Origin: Bacteroidales bacterium
GTDB lineage: Bacteria > Bacteroidota > Bacteroidia > Bacteroidales > UBA932
Direction: 5' to 3'
NCBI GenBank assembly: GCA_016287875.1
Contig: JAEEXQ010000003.1
Coordinates: 1 to 64,000, forward strand
Length of the DNA: 64,000 nucleotides
In this document: in pieces, positions 28,184 to 36,921 of the stretch
Numbering within the stretch: position 1 is the first letter of the stretch
How the letters are laid out: every line of letters begins with the position of its first letter
Made by a program: the position numbers and the translations under genes
Notes under the pieces: generated by a model
The model's database searches: none
The model's input: the letters and a program-made list of their open reading frames with translations, nothing else
What the model was told of the DNA's origin: nothing

Positions 28184-29538
28184 CCGTAGAACCTGGCGAT
28201 GGATTCCATCCCTGCGAAGAACTGGCTGAGAAGATAGCTCTCGTTAGGGGAGTGGATGGTGTCGCGCTCCAGGCCGAAGCCCATCAGCAGCGGGTCGATT
28301 CCAAGTATCTTTTGCATTTCTGCAAGGACAGCGATGCTGCCGCCTCCGCGGGCGGGGACGGGCTCGACGCCATATACGTCCGCCATCGCCTTCGAGGCCG
28401 CCTTGTAGGCCTTGGAACTGATAGGGATCAGGAAGCCGTCGCCTCCCTCGCATTCCTTGACCTCCACCTTGACGTACTTGGGCGCGATCTTCTTGAAATG
28501 CCTGGCGAAGAGCTTGGTGATCTCGGCGCTGCGCTGGTCGGGAACCAGGCGCATCGATATCTTGGCGTGAGCCTCGGAAGGCAGCACTGTCTTGGCGCCT
28601 TCGCCGGTATAGCCTCCCCAGATGCCGCATACGTCCAGACAGGGGCGGATTCCGGTGCGCTCCAGGGTGGTGTATCCCTTTTCTCCCTTTACCTCGGCGA
28701 TGTCCAGGAATTCTTTGTATTCCTTAAGGTCGAAGGGCGCCCTGGCAAGCTGGGCCCTGTCGGCCTTGGAAAGCTCCACAACCTTGTCGTAGAAGCCGGG
28801 CACAGCCACACGGCCGTCGGCATCGTGCAGGCTGGCTATCATCTCGCAGAGCGTAGTGATGGGGTTGGCCACGGCGCCGCCGTAATGCCCTGAGTGCAGG
28901 TCCTTGTTGGGCCCAGTGACTTTAACTTCCAGGTAGCTCAGACCCCTCATTCCGCAGTTGATTGAAGGAACCTTGTCGGATATCATCGTGGTATCGGATA
29001 CCAGGCAGATATCAGCCTTGAGCAGGGCCTTGTTCTCCTTCATCCATTTGGGAAGGGAGGGGGAACCGATTTCTTCCTCTCCTTCGAAGAGGAACTTGAC
29101 ATTATGCTTGAGCTTGCCCGTGGCTACCAGATACTCGAAAGCCTTGATGTGCATGAATAGCTGGCCTTTGTCGTCGTTGGCACCGCGGCACCAGATGGCG
29201 TCCGCGCCGGTGGCCGGATCGGGGCCGATTACCGGCTCGAAGGGATCCGTACGCCAGAGCTCCAGAGGCTCCGGGGGCTGCACGTCGTAGTGGCCGTAGA
29301 TCAGCACCGTCTTTGCCTTGGGGTCGATTATCTTGCTGCCGAACACTACGGGATTACCGTCGGTGGAAAGCACCTGGGCCTCGTCGGCACCGGCTTCCAC
29401 CAGCAGCACTGCCAGCCTTTCGGCGCAGCGGCGCATATCGGGTTTATGTGCGGCTTTCGCGCTGATGGAAGGAATCCTCAGCAGGGAAAAGAGTTCGTCG
29501 AAGAACCTCTCTTTGTTTTCTTCAATGTATGTTTTCAT
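28171..29538 (-). CDS. M20-family dipeptidase
   Basis: 455 residues, cytoplasmic, no signal peptide. A di-zinc metallopeptidase with complete ligands: H and D in YGHYDVQPPEP, D in GANDDKGQ, EE in EGEEEIGSP, D in VSDTTM, and a late His in DTIHSPNE. The HSGHYGG motif belongs to the dimerisation lid. Likely hydrolyses dipeptides, complementing the exported peptidases around it. The start at 29538 (MKTYIEEN) overlaps the S9 stop as ATGA, so translation is coupled; the track's 29589 start lies inside the S9 gene. Confidence 0.9.
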   Translation of the reverse strand: MKTYIEENKERFFDELFSLLRIPSISAKAAHKPDMRRCAERLAVLLVEAGADEAQVLSTDGNPVVFGSKIIDPKAKTVLIYGHYDVQPPEPLELWRTDPFEPVIGPDPATGADAIWCRGANDDKGQLFMHIKAFEYLVATGKLKHNVKFLFEGEEEIGSPSLPKWMKENKALLKADICLVSDTTMISDKVPSINCGMRGLSYLEVKVTGPNKDLHSGHYGGAVANPITTLCEMIASLHDADGRVAVPGFYDKVVELSKADRAQLARAPFDLKEYKEFLDIAEVKGEKGYTTLERTGIRPCLDVCGIWGGYTGEGAKTVLPSEAHAKISMRLVPDQRSAEITKLFARHFKKIAPKYVKVEVKECEGGDGFLIPISSKAYKAASKAMADVYGVEPVPARGGGSIAVLAEMQKILGIDPLLMGFGLERDTIHSPNESYLLSQFFAGMESIARFYGYFE

Positions 29539-31382
29539 AAGAATAGATCGAAATAGTCGGTCACTTTGTCCATCAGATGTACCCTCCATATACCGCGTAC
29601 GTTATGCTCGGTGCGGGGGTAGGGGAAGTAGTCCAGCTGTACGCCCTTGACTATGCATTCCTGCACGAAACTGAGGCTGTTCTGCCACAGGACCGTATTG
29701 TCGATGGCGCCCTGGCATATCAGCAGCTTACCTTTCAGGTCCCCGGCCTTGTTCATAAGGGACGTCCGTGCAAAGCCTTCGGGATTGGTTTCTGGGGTGT
29801 CCATATAGCGCTCGCCGTACATTACTTCGTACCATTTCCAGTCTATGACCGGGCCGCCGGCCACGCCCACCTTGAATATCTCAGGATAATTGGTCATAAG
29901 GGAGATGGTCATGAATCCGCCGTAGCTCCATCCGTGCACTCCTATGCGGTCAGTATCGACCCAGGGCTGCTTCATCAGCTCGCGCAGGCCTGCCATCTGG
30001 TCGTCCATCTCGGCCTGCCCGCAGCGGCGGTTGATGGCCTTCTCGAAGGCGGCTCCGCGGTTGGAAGTGCCGCGGTTGTCCTGCACGTACACTATGTATC
30101 CTTTCTGTGCCATCAGGGCTTCCCAGAGACTTATGCCGCCACGCCAGGTGTCGGTGACCATCTGGGAGTGGGGCCCTCCATATACATACACCACGACGGG
30201 GTATTTCTTGGAAGGATCGAAGCCCAGAGGCTTGTAGAGCCTGTAGTAATTGTCGAACTTGCCGTCGGCGGAAGGAACCTTGCCAATCTCGATTTCGCCC
30301 AGCGCCACCTCTGCGAGCGGGTCGGGGGCCTCGTAAAGCAGTTCGGAACTCTTTCCATCGGAGGAACGGACCGCTATCTTGAAGGGCACGTCGAAGGAAC
30401 TCCAGCGGTCGATGAATCTGGTGCAGGACTCGTTCAGGCTGACGTTGTGCCAGCCTTCCTCGAAGGTCAGTCTCTGGGGCTTGCCGAACTTTGCGCGCTT
30501 GGCAGGCCTCTTGCCTATATCTATACGGAACAGGTGGTTCTCGATGGGGGAGACCTCTGCCGAAGTATAGTACACCCAGCGGCCATCGTCGGCTACATAC
30601 TGCACGTCGGCATCCACGGCCGTAAGACGGCGCACCGTGCCGAGGGTATCGCAGAGATAGAGATTCCTGTAGCCGTCGCGGTTGTCGGTGCGGTAGATGA
30701 AATCGTACCTCCCTTTGATGAAATGCAGGGGATCCTGCGGCTCCACCCAGGCGTCGTTTTCCTCCGAAAGAATGGTGCGCACGAAGGAACCGTCCGCGGC
30801 CCGGTACTGGTTGAGCACCATATGATGCTGCTCGCGGTCGAGGACCTGGATGAAGATGTTCTTGTCGTCCGGGCCCCAGCTGACGCAGGTGAGGTACCTT
30901 TCGTCGGTGAATTCAGTGGGGACGATGGTGCTGAGCACGTTGCCGAGGGTATCGCAGACAAGCAGGCTGATATGCTCCGAGGCCATACCTATCATAGGAT
31001 AGCGTATCTGCCTGAGGCTGCCCGTGCGGGTGGTGATGTCCAGGAGCGGGAACTGGTTTACCGCGGATTCATCCTTGCGGTACACCGCCAGCAACTTTCC
31101 GGAAGGGGAGGGGAAGACTCCTCCGTTTATGCCGAATTCATTGCGTGATACGCTCTCGCCTATGACTATGCCTTCACCTTCTTCCTTGGGGAGGGTGTAG
31201 GTCTTGCCTTTCGGCCAGCTGTAACCTTCTTTGAGTTCGTTTCCCTTCCAATGCCAGTACTTTGCCTGCGGGCGCAGGCCCCTGCCCATCACGGCATCTT
31301 GCATTGTGAGCAGCTTGCCGTCGGGATTGGCCTGGTGGACGGCAAGGGATTGCAGTAAAACTGCTAAAACCATCATTATCAT
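29535..31382 (-). CDS. S9-family prolyl/dipeptidyl peptidase (DPP IV-like)
   Basis: 615 residues. The N-terminal beta-propeller (about 30-365) precedes an alpha/beta-hydrolase domain with the catalytic Ser in GWSYGG, Asp in GAIDNTV and His in EHNVRG. It would remove N-terminal dipeptides, typically X-Pro or X-Ala, in the periplasm. It is shorter than the usual roughly 720 residues because the first propeller blades are abbreviated. The N-terminus MIMMVLAVLLQSLAVHQA looks like a short signal peptide; the ATG may be any of three. The next gene downstream, the dipeptidase, overlaps by 4 nt. Confidence 0.85.
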   Translation of the reverse strand: MIMMVLAVLLQSLAVHQANPDGKLLTMQDAVMGRGLRPQAKYWHWKGNELKEGYSWPKGKTYTLPKEEGEGIVIGESVSRNEFGINGGVFPSPSGKLLAVYRKDESAVNQFPLLDITTRTGSLRQIRYPMIGMASEHISLLVCDTLGNVLSTIVPTEFTDERYLTCVSWGPDDKNIFIQVLDREQHHMVLNQYRAADGSFVRTILSEENDAWVEPQDPLHFIKGRYDFIYRTDNRDGYRNLYLCDTLGTVRRLTAVDADVQYVADDGRWVYYTSAEVSPIENHLFRIDIGKRPAKRAKFGKPQRLTFEEGWHNVSLNESCTRFIDRWSSFDVPFKIAVRSSDGKSSELLYEAPDPLAEVALGEIEIGKVPSADGKFDNYYRLYKPLGFDPSKKYPVVVYVYGGPHSQMVTDTWRGGISLWEALMAQKGYIVYVQDNRGTSNRGAAFEKAINRRCGQAEMDDQMAGLRELMKQPWVDTDRIGVHGWSYGGFMTISLMTNYPEIFKVGVAGGPVIDWKWYEVMYGERYMDTPETNPEGFARTSLMNKAGDLKGKLLICQGAIDNTVLWQNSLSFVQECIVKGVQLDYFPYPRTEHNVRGIWRVHLMDKVTDYFDLFL

Positions 31383-31387
31383 ATCTA

Positions 31388-31395
31388 CAAATTTA
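31388..31395 (-). promoter_or_regulatory. Candidate -7 element of the S9-M20 operon
   Basis: TAAATTTG on the minus strand, only 5 nt from the first ATG of the S9 gene, so the message would be nearly leaderless or start at the second or third ATG. A TTTG lies 22 nt upstream. It is back to back with the tRNA-Glu promoter. Confidence 0.4.
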
Positions 31396-31404
31396 ACAAA
31401 AAAA

Positions 31405-31435
31405 TTTGCAGGTATCTCAAAAATGTCTATCTTTG
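31405..31435 (+). promoter_or_regulatory. Promoter of tRNA-Glu and rpmE2
   Basis: TTTG (31405-31408), exactly 19 nt, then TATCTTTG (31428-31435). This is the canonical Bacteroidetes -33/-7 arrangement. The spacing and -7 element are identical to those of the tRNA-Phe promoter. Confidence 0.8.
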
Positions 31436-31453
31436 CAGTCCCAAACGCAAAAT

Positions 31454-31525
31454 GGTGGGTTCGTATAACGGTTAGTACTCGAGATTCTCAATCTCGCAAT
31501 AGGAGTTCGATTCTCCTACCCACTA
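31454..31525 (+). tRNA. tRNA-Glu (anticodon CTC)
   Basis: Folds as a 72-nt cloverleaf. The acceptor GGTGGGT pairs with ACCCACT (first pair G-U), followed by discriminator A. The D arm is GTATAACGGTTAGTAC, the anticodon stem CGAGA/TCTCG has loop TTCTCAA, and the T arm is AGGAG-TTCGATT-CTCCT. The anticodon CTC reads GAG. The CCA end is not encoded. The rpmE2 gene begins 25 nt downstream with no terminator between, so both share one transcript. Confidence 0.93.
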
Positions 31526-31550
31526 CAAGATTTCTAAATTACTAGTAAAA

Positions 31551-31802
31551 ATGAAACAAGGAATCCATCCCGAATCCTACCGTCTTGTAGTTTTCAAGGA
31601 TATGTCAAACGAGGACATCTTCATCACCAGGAGCTGCGCCACCACCAAGGAGACCATCACTGTTGACGGAGTCGAATATCCCCTCGTAAAGGTTGAGATC
31701 TCGAACACTTCTCATCCGTTCTACACCGGCAAGACCAAGATCGTCGACACCGCCGGCCGTGTTGATATGTTCTATCAGAGATACAAGGCTAGAAAGAAAT
31801 AA
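31551..31802 (+). CDS. rpmE2: 50S ribosomal protein L31 type B
   Basis: 83 residues. The form without the zinc-binding cysteines of type A L31 (no CxxC). Typical wording: [37 protein letters not shown], with a basic tail RYKARKK. It sits 25 nt after tRNA-Glu and is followed by a good intrinsic terminator, so tRNA and ribosomal protein form a small translation-related unit. Confidence 0.95.
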   Translation: MKQGIHPESYRLVVFKDMSNEDIFITRSCATTKETITVDGVEYPLVKVEISNTSHPFYTGKTKIVDTAGRVDMFYQRYKARKK

Positions 31803-31824
31803 TTTTCTTTACAGGATACAAGAA

Positions 31825-31852
31825 AGCAGCGACAAGGTCGTTGCTTTTTTTC
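31825..31852 (+). terminator. Intrinsic terminator after rpmE2
   Basis: Stem AGCAGCGAC / GTCGTTGCT (one G-U) with loop AAG, followed by a run of seven T. It ends the tRNA-Glu/rpmE2 transcript. Confidence 0.85.
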
Positions 31853-31853
31853 T

Positions 31854-31861
31854 TATCTTTG
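31854..31861 (+). promoter_or_regulatory. Candidate -7 element of glmM
   Basis: TATCTTTG right after the terminator T-tract, 6 nt before the glmM ATG, implying a very short leader. No -33 element is visible because that space is taken by the terminator stem. Confidence 0.35.
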
Positions 31862-31867
31862 TGCGCT

Positions 31868-33280
31868 ATGACACTTATCAAATCCATCTCAGGTATCAGG
31901 GGAACCATTGGAGGAACGCCGGGAGAGGCTCTCACCCCTGTTGACATCGTAAAATTCACTTATGCTTATTGCAGCGAACTGCGCAAGCGCAAGGCTCCTA
32001 ACGGGGCCAAGTACAAGGTCGTCGTCGGCCGCGATGCGCGTATCAGCGGACTGATGGTCGAGAACCTGGTCTGCGGTACCCTGGTCGCCTGCGGCGTCGA
32101 CGTCGTGAAATGCGGATTCGCATCCACGCCTACCACCGAGCTTGCCGTTCGCTTCGCCGGTGCCGACGGAGGAATCATCCTCACTGCATCCCACAATCCC
32201 CGCCAGTGGAACGCCCTCAAGCTCCTTAACGAGCACGGAGAGTTCCTTACTGCCGCACAGGGCCAGGCCATCCTGGACTGCGCCGAGAAGGGAGAATTCG
32301 ATTTTGCGGACGTAGATTCCCTCGGAAAGATCACCGAGCACGATTATACTGACGAACACATAGACGCAGTACTGGCTCTCGAGACCGTGGATGCCGAAGC
32401 CATACGCAAGGCCGGTTTCAAGGTAGTCCTGGATTCCATCAACTCCGTTGGCGGCATCATAATGCCCCGCCTGCTGGAGCGCCTGGGCGTCGAATGCATA
32501 ACCCTGAACGGCGAGCCTACCGGCGATTTCGCCCATAATCCCGAACCTCTTCCCGCCAACCTCGTCGAGCTCAGCGAGACCGTGGTCCGCGAGAAGGCCG
32601 ACCTCGGCGTGAGCGTGGATCCGGACGTGGACCGTCTGGCATTCATCTGCGAGGATGGCAAACCCTTCGTGGAAGAATATACCTTGGTGGCCGTCGCCGA
32701 CTATCTGCTGGACGAGGCAGTGAAAGCCGGCCGCAAGAACCTTGCTACCGTTTCCAACCTTTCTTCCAGCAGGGCCCTCAGGGATGTCACCGAGGCTCAC
32801 GGAGGCACTTACTACGCATCTGCCGTGGGTGAGGTCAACGTCACTACCAAGATGCACGAGGTGGACGCCCTGATAGGCGGAGAAGGCAACGGAGGAGTCA
32901 TCTATCCTGCCAGCCACTGCGGCCGCGACGCTATGGTGGGCGTGGCCCTCTTCCTCAGCAAACTCGCCCATAACGGAATGAAGGTCAGCGAGTACAAGAA
33001 GACCCTTCCTCAGTACTTCATCGCCAAGAACCGCATAGATCTTTCCGACAGCGCCCTCATCGACAAGATCCTGGGTGCCATGAAGGAGACCTTCAAGAAT
33101 GAAAGGGTGAACACCATCGACGGTGTCAAGGTCGATTTCGAGGCCGCCCGCGAATGGGTGCACCTCCGCAGGTCGAACACCGAACCCATCATCCGCGTGT
33201 ATTCCGAGGCTCCTACCGAGGAGCGTGCGGTCGCGCTCGGAAACGAGGTCGTAGCCCTTGCCAAAAGTATCATAGGCTGA
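31868..33280 (+). CDS. glmM: Phosphoglucosamine mutase
   Basis: 470 residues of the alpha-D-phosphohexomutase superfamily; converts glucosamine-6-phosphate to glucosamine-1-phosphate for UDP-GlcNAc, peptidoglycan and lipid A. Motifs: the phosphoserine loop TASHNPRQWNAL, metal loop DPDVDRLAF, sugar-binding GEGNGG and phosphate-binding RRSNTEPIIR. A phosphomannomutase role cannot be excluded by motif alone, but the wording matches Bacteroidetes GlmM. The ATG at 31868 replaces the track's start, which lies in the terminator. The stop overlaps the next start (TGATG). Confidence 0.88.
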   Translation: MTLIKSISGIRGTIGGTPGEALTPVDIVKFTYAYCSELRKRKAPNGAKYKVVVGRDARISGLMVENLVCGTLVACGVDVVKCGFASTPTTELAVRFAGADGGIILTASHNPRQWNALKLLNEHGEFLTAAQGQAILDCAEKGEFDFADVDSLGKITEHDYTDEHIDAVLALETVDAEAIRKAGFKVVLDSINSVGGIIMPRLLERLGVECITLNGEPTGDFAHNPEPLPANLVELSETVVREKADLGVSVDPDVDRLAFICEDGKPFVEEYTLVAVADYLLDEAVKAGRKNLATVSNLSSSRALRDVTEAHGGTYYASAVGEVNVTTKMHEVDALIGGEGNGGVIYPASHCGRDAMVGVALFLSKLAHNGMKVSEYKKTLPQYFIAKNRIDLSDSALIDKILGAMKETFKNERVNTIDGVKVDFEAAREWVHLRRSNTEPIIRVYSEAPTEERAVALGNEVVALAKSIIG

Positions 33281-34338
33281 TGTTTTCGTTCCGCACCACT
33301 CCAATCGCCGACCAGCTCGACAAGGCCCTTCTCAAGGGGAAGGTAGGTGTGTTCTGCACGCCCGCCTGCTGGGATGCCCGTACCGGTGAATACCTTTACG
33401 ATCTTTTCCGCCGCAGGGGCAACCTGGCCGCCATCTTCCTGCCCGGCGAAGAGGCCGTTCCCGGCACCGCCCACATATCCTTCGAACCCGAAGAGATTGC
33501 CGCCCTGGATGCCGTGGTGGTGGAGATTCAGGATGCGGGATCGAGATATTTCCCTTTCACAATCGACGTACTCCGCCTGATTTCCCTGCTCGGGAAGATG
33601 GAGAACGCTCCTGCCCTTTACATCGTGGACCATCCCAACCCGGCCGGCCGCGAGGTGGAGGGTACCCTGCCGGCGGGGGAGACCGACGTCTGGACCCCGG
33701 CCGCCGCTCACAGGCACGCCCTCACGCTGGGAGAACTGGCGCAGATGTATGCTAGCGAAAACGGGGCGCAGATATCCCTGCATGTGATTTCGGCGGATAC
33801 CGCCGCCACTGCCCGCACGCTTCTTCCCTGGGCCATCCCTCCGGCCTCGGATTTCGCCGGCGTCTTCACCCCGTATTTCTATTGCGGAGGGAAGCTCTGG
33901 ACCGATACCAACGTTACCCCGGGAATAGGCACGGTGAGGCCTTACGAGATGATCGGAGCCCCCTTTATCAAGGCCGAAGGCAATATGCCGCCCCTTCCTC
34001 AGGGAGTGCTGGCACGCCCTTGCACCTTCACGCCTGTAGCAGGCATGTACGAAGGGGAGCAGTGCTTCGGATGGCAGTTCATACTTACTCCGGGCACCCG
34101 CTACCATTCCCTGCTGCATACGGTCCAGGTCATGAAATACCTGTCCGAACGCTATTCGCAGTTCCACATCTCGGACGCCTTCTACGGGCGCCTGGCGGAT
34201 CCGGTGATAGCGGAGTACCTGCGCGGAGGCATAACCTTCGACATAGTGGAGGAGCACGTAAAGAGCGAGGAGCAGAAGTGGATACGCAAGGCAAAGCGTT
34301 TCCTGCTCTACGACGACCAGCCGGTCAGGATCAAATAG
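33280..34338 (+). CDS. Divergent DUF1343 (NamZ-like) protein
   Basis: 352 residues without signal peptide. DUF1343 includes NamZ, an exo-beta-N-acetylmuramidase. The frame follows the family in order: VGVFCTPACWD, EIQDAGSRYFPF, HPNP, LTLGELAQMY, TNVTPGIGTVRPYEMIGAP. Family-conserved residues are altered: the PEHG motif is replaced by PGEE (about 56), FDIQD by VEIQD (82-85), RPNP by HPNP, and the Arg of the GRGT segment by Ile. It is translationally coupled to glmM (TGATG), which fits cell-wall amino-sugar recycling, but activity is doubtful. Whether it is dead or has shifted specificity cannot be told here. Confidence 0.7.
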   Translation: MFSFRTTPIADQLDKALLKGKVGVFCTPACWDARTGEYLYDLFRRRGNLAAIFLPGEEAVPGTAHISFEPEEIAALDAVVVEIQDAGSRYFPFTIDVLRLISLLGKMENAPALYIVDHPNPAGREVEGTLPAGETDVWTPAAAHRHALTLGELAQMYASENGAQISLHVISADTAATARTLLPWAIPPASDFAGVFTPYFYCGGKLWTDTNVTPGIGTVRPYEMIGAPFIKAEGNMPPLPQGVLARPCTFTPVAGMYEGEQCFGWQFILTPGTRYHSLLHTVQVMKYLSERYSQFHISDAFYGRLADPVIAEYLRGGITFDIVEEHVKSEEQKWIRKAKRFLLYDDQPVRIK

Positions 34339-36112
34339 GATCGACGTCGACTACGAAAGTAGCTTTAGATGAGCTCCGGAATGCTTCCAGGCATCTCCGG
34401 AGTTCTTTTTTACGCTCGAGAAGCTGTCTGTCGCGGGGGAGGGTTACGCGTACGGTATCCCAAAGTGCCACGGTGGAAAAGCCCCCGGCCGTGAGCTTTT
34501 GCGCCAGTCCGGATGCTGCCGCGGCATCTTTGAACCTGATATCCACCAGCCTGGTATAGGGCGGAAGGCCGAAGCGGCGGCGTTCTTCCAGCAGAGGCTC
34601 GGCGCCGGGCAGCGAGTAGGCTTGATGGCTGGCCTGGGAACTCTGTATCATAAGCTGGGGGCAGCAAGCTTTGAGGCGCTCCAGGAACTGGAACGCGTGT
34701 TCGTCGGAACGGAAATCCGACGGGTCGAAGAGGGCGTCCGCGCTTAGCATCGCCACCAGGGAATAGTTGCTGAGGTCGCTTCTGGCTGCCTGGGGGATGG
34801 TATAGATGTCGGCCTGCACGCCGTCAAGCTCTTCCTCTTTCTCGAAGCCTCTGATCAGGGCGGTGCTGCCGCTGAAATGCATAGCCTTCAGAAGTTTGCG
34901 GGAGAAGGGGCCTTCCATTCCGTTCTTGCGCTTCTCGGCCTGGACGTCTATCAAGGTAAAACGGCATCCGGGATGGTTCTGACGCCCTTCGGGATTCATG
35001 TCCAGCAGGGAATAACGGCCGCTGCGGGCATTCAGCAGGCTCTCCAGAGAGGGGGAGCACGAGCCAAGTATCAGGTTGCATCCGTGGATGCGGGCCAGCT
35101 GCACGGCACAGTCGCGGGCGTTGTAGCGGGGGGCGGTGTCGCTCTGCTTGTAGAAGGGGGATTCTTCGTTCTCCACTATTATCAGGCCCAGGTCCCTGTG
35201 GGGGACGAAGAGGGATGATCGGGTGCCTATCAGCACATATGGCCTGCCGGAGCGGACGCTGTCGTTGATCCTGCGCCTGGCGGCGTGGGTCTGCTGCGAA
35301 TGATGGACCAGCAGCAGGGAGCCGAAGGCATCTTCCAGCCTCTCCTGCAGCCGAGTCGCCAAGGCCGTCTCGTTGACCATTATGAACACGTTCCTGCCTT
35401 TCCGCAGGCTCTGTGCGGCAGCGCATATATAACTTTCCTCCCTGTCGGCGGATTTAAGCAGCAGGGGCTTGCCTGTGGAGAGGGAGTCCTTGAGGACCTT
35501 GGGCGGGTCCGGAGCCTTGATGCGGGAGATGAGGGAGGAATAGTCCATCTCTGCAATGCCCAGCTCGGGGCTGAGGGCGGCGAGCTTGTCTTCCGCTGCC
35601 CGGATTTCGGCTATGATGGCATCCCGCTGCCCTTCCAGGCGCAGTCGGACGGTTTCGTTGTGCCGGCCTTCCAGGGCCTTCTGCCTGGCTTCCAGGCGCG
35701 CCTGAAGCTTGTGCAACCTGTCCTGCCAGCGCCGGAGGGTGAGTTCTTCCAGGGCCTCCTTGCGCTGCTGCGCACGGGCGCTGCTTTCTTCGGAATGGGT
35801 CTTCAGGCTGGGATAGGCGGCCTTGTACACCTCTCCTATGGAGCAGAGGTAGTATTCGGCCATAAAGCGCCAGAGGCTGATCTCCTCGGGGGAAATCTTT
35901 TCCAATCCGGTTTCAACTCCCAGTACGGAATGAATCCTGGACGGGTCGATGTCCGGAGTGACATCCGTCTCGGAAACCACCCCGATAACCCTTTTATGGG
36001 CAAAAACTACCGCCACTCTCTCACCTATGGCAAGCTCTGCGGCGGTAGAATAACAAGGCTCCCACTCCAGGCGGAGTGGGAGTATAAGCTTTATGTAGCG
36101 CTGGGGCTGCAC
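34331..36112 (-). CDS. PriA-like protein with all helicase and zinc-binding motifs lost
   Basis: 593 residues against roughly 730-830 for PriA. The PriA framework is clear: N-terminal DNA-binding domain (1-105, EYYLCSIGEVYKAAYP), GTRSSLFVP (297), YKQSDTAPRYNARD (321-334), SPSLESLLNARSGRY (353-367) and the C-terminal RFGLPPYTRLVDI (513). Walker A is KSADREES (about 219), the DEEH box is ENEES, GSATPS is GSCSPS, the motif VI region has no Arg-rich QVAGRAGR, and no zinc cysteine pairs exist. A charged coiled coil fills about 108-180. The frame is intact from GTG to stop, so it is not a recent pseudogene. The GTG start overlaps the ompA-like stop (TAGTG). Confidence 0.75.
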   Translation of the reverse strand: MQPQRYIKLILPLRLEWEPCYSTAAELAIGERVAVVFAHKRVIGVVSETDVTPDIDPSRIHSVLGVETGLEKISPEEISLWRFMAEYYLCSIGEVYKAAYPSLKTHSEESSARAQQRKEALEELTLRRWQDRLHKLQARLEARQKALEGRHNETVRLRLEGQRDAIIAEIRAAEDKLAALSPELGIAEMDYSSLISRIKAPDPPKVLKDSLSTGKPLLLKSADREESYICAAAQSLRKGRNVFIMVNETALATRLQERLEDAFGSLLLVHHSQQTHAARRRINDSVRSGRPYVLIGTRSSLFVPHRDLGLIIVENEESPFYKQSDTAPRYNARDCAVQLARIHGCNLILGSCSPSLESLLNARSGRYSLLDMNPEGRQNHPGCRFTLIDVQAEKRKNGMEGPFSRKLLKAMHFSGSTALIRGFEKEEELDGVQADIYTIPQAARSDLSNYSLVAMLSADALFDPSDFRSDEHAFQFLERLKACCPQLMIQSSQASHQAYSLPGAEPLLEERRRFGLPPYTRLVDIRFKDAAAASGLAQKLTAGGFSTVALWDTVRVTLPRDRQLLERKKELRRCLEAFRSSSKATFVVDVDPI

Positions 36113-36789
36113 TATTTGAGGGTGCCTGCCTCGGCGGCGGCGATCATAGCCTCGTTGGCGGTCACATAAACCTCCACGCGGCGGTTCTGTGCACGGCCTT
36201 CGGCGGTGTCGTTGCTTGCGACAGGAAGATCGTAGGACTTACCTTCGGCGATCATCTTGTTCTTGAGCCCGGCGTCTGCAAGGCATTTCTCGACTGCGGC
36301 TGCGCGCTGCTTGGAGATGCGCTTGTTGACGGCCTCTGAACCGGTATTGTCGGTGTGGCCCCAGATGGTGATGTCAGTGTCGGGAAGGTCGGCCATGGCG
36401 GCTGCGAAGTTCTGGAGGGACTTCTGGGCTTCGGCATTGAGGACTACTTCGTTGGTCTTGAAGAGGATACCGTTGTCGAAGGTGATTCGGATAGCTTCCA
36501 GACCGTTGATTTCGAAGGTCTCGACCTTGGCATTGAGGGCAGCGAGTTCAGCGGCCTTCTTGTCCATCTTCTGGCCGATGACGGCGCCTGTGGTGGCACC
36601 GACTGCAGTGCCTGCGGTTGCACCGATGGCAGCGGATTTAAGGTCGCCACCGATAAGATAACCAAGTGCTGCTCCGGCGATAGCACCGCCGCCGGCTCCC
36701 CAAAGGGTGCCCTTACCAGCCTTGTTCATGGATGAGCAGCTCGAGAAGATGAGTGCTCCGCAAAGTGCAAATGCAAGAATCTTTTTCAT
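36112..36789 (-). CDS. OmpA-family peptidoglycan-binding lipoprotein
   Basis: 225 residues. Lipoprotein signal ALIFSSCSSM, then a glycine-zipper segment (about 30-75, GAGGGAIAGAALGYLIGG...GATTGAVIGQKMDKK) that may insert in or lie on a membrane, then an OmpA C-terminal domain (about 100-215) with GHTDNTGSEAVNKRISKQRA and a final NRRVEVYV that bind peptidoglycan. It probably tethers the outer membrane to the wall. It is cotranscribed with the PriA-like gene, whose GTG start overlaps its TAG. Confidence 0.88.
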   Translation of the reverse strand: MKKILAFALCGALIFSSCSSMNKAGKGTLWGAGGGAIAGAALGYLIGGDLKSAAIGATAGTAVGATTGAVIGQKMDKKAAELAALNAKVETFEINGLEAIRITFDNGILFKTNEVVLNAEAQKSLQNFAAAMADLPDTDITIWGHTDNTGSEAVNKRISKQRAAAVEKCLADAGLKNKMIAEGKSYDLPVASNDTAEGRAQNRRVEVYVTANEAMIAAAEAGTLK

Positions 36790-36890
36790 AATAGTGTGGT
36801 TTGGTTATTATGTAATGAAGCTATTTTCCAAATGCAATAATAATCATATTTGCTTTATTTTGCAAGATGAGGAAGAAAGATGAAAAAATT

Positions 36891-36921
36891 TTTGTGACTT
36901 CCGCATTTTTATCTATCTTTG
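36891..36921 (+). promoter_or_regulatory. Promoter of tRNA-Phe
   Basis: TTTG (36891-36894), 19 nt, TATCTTTG (36914-36921): a perfect Bacteroidetes promoter. The following 18 nt to the tRNA are nearly identical to those before tRNA-Glu. Confidence 0.8.

Noticed and set aside
34331-36112. Frameshifted or truncated priA pseudogene
   Set aside because: The frame is continuous, flanked tightly by genes on both sides, and the colinear PriA blocks are present on both sides of every lost motif. No missing part is found in other frames.
34331-36787. Operon linking the PriA-like gene to DNA repair or replication genes
   Set aside because: Its only cotranscribed neighbour is an OmpA-family lipoprotein, which gives no functional hint.
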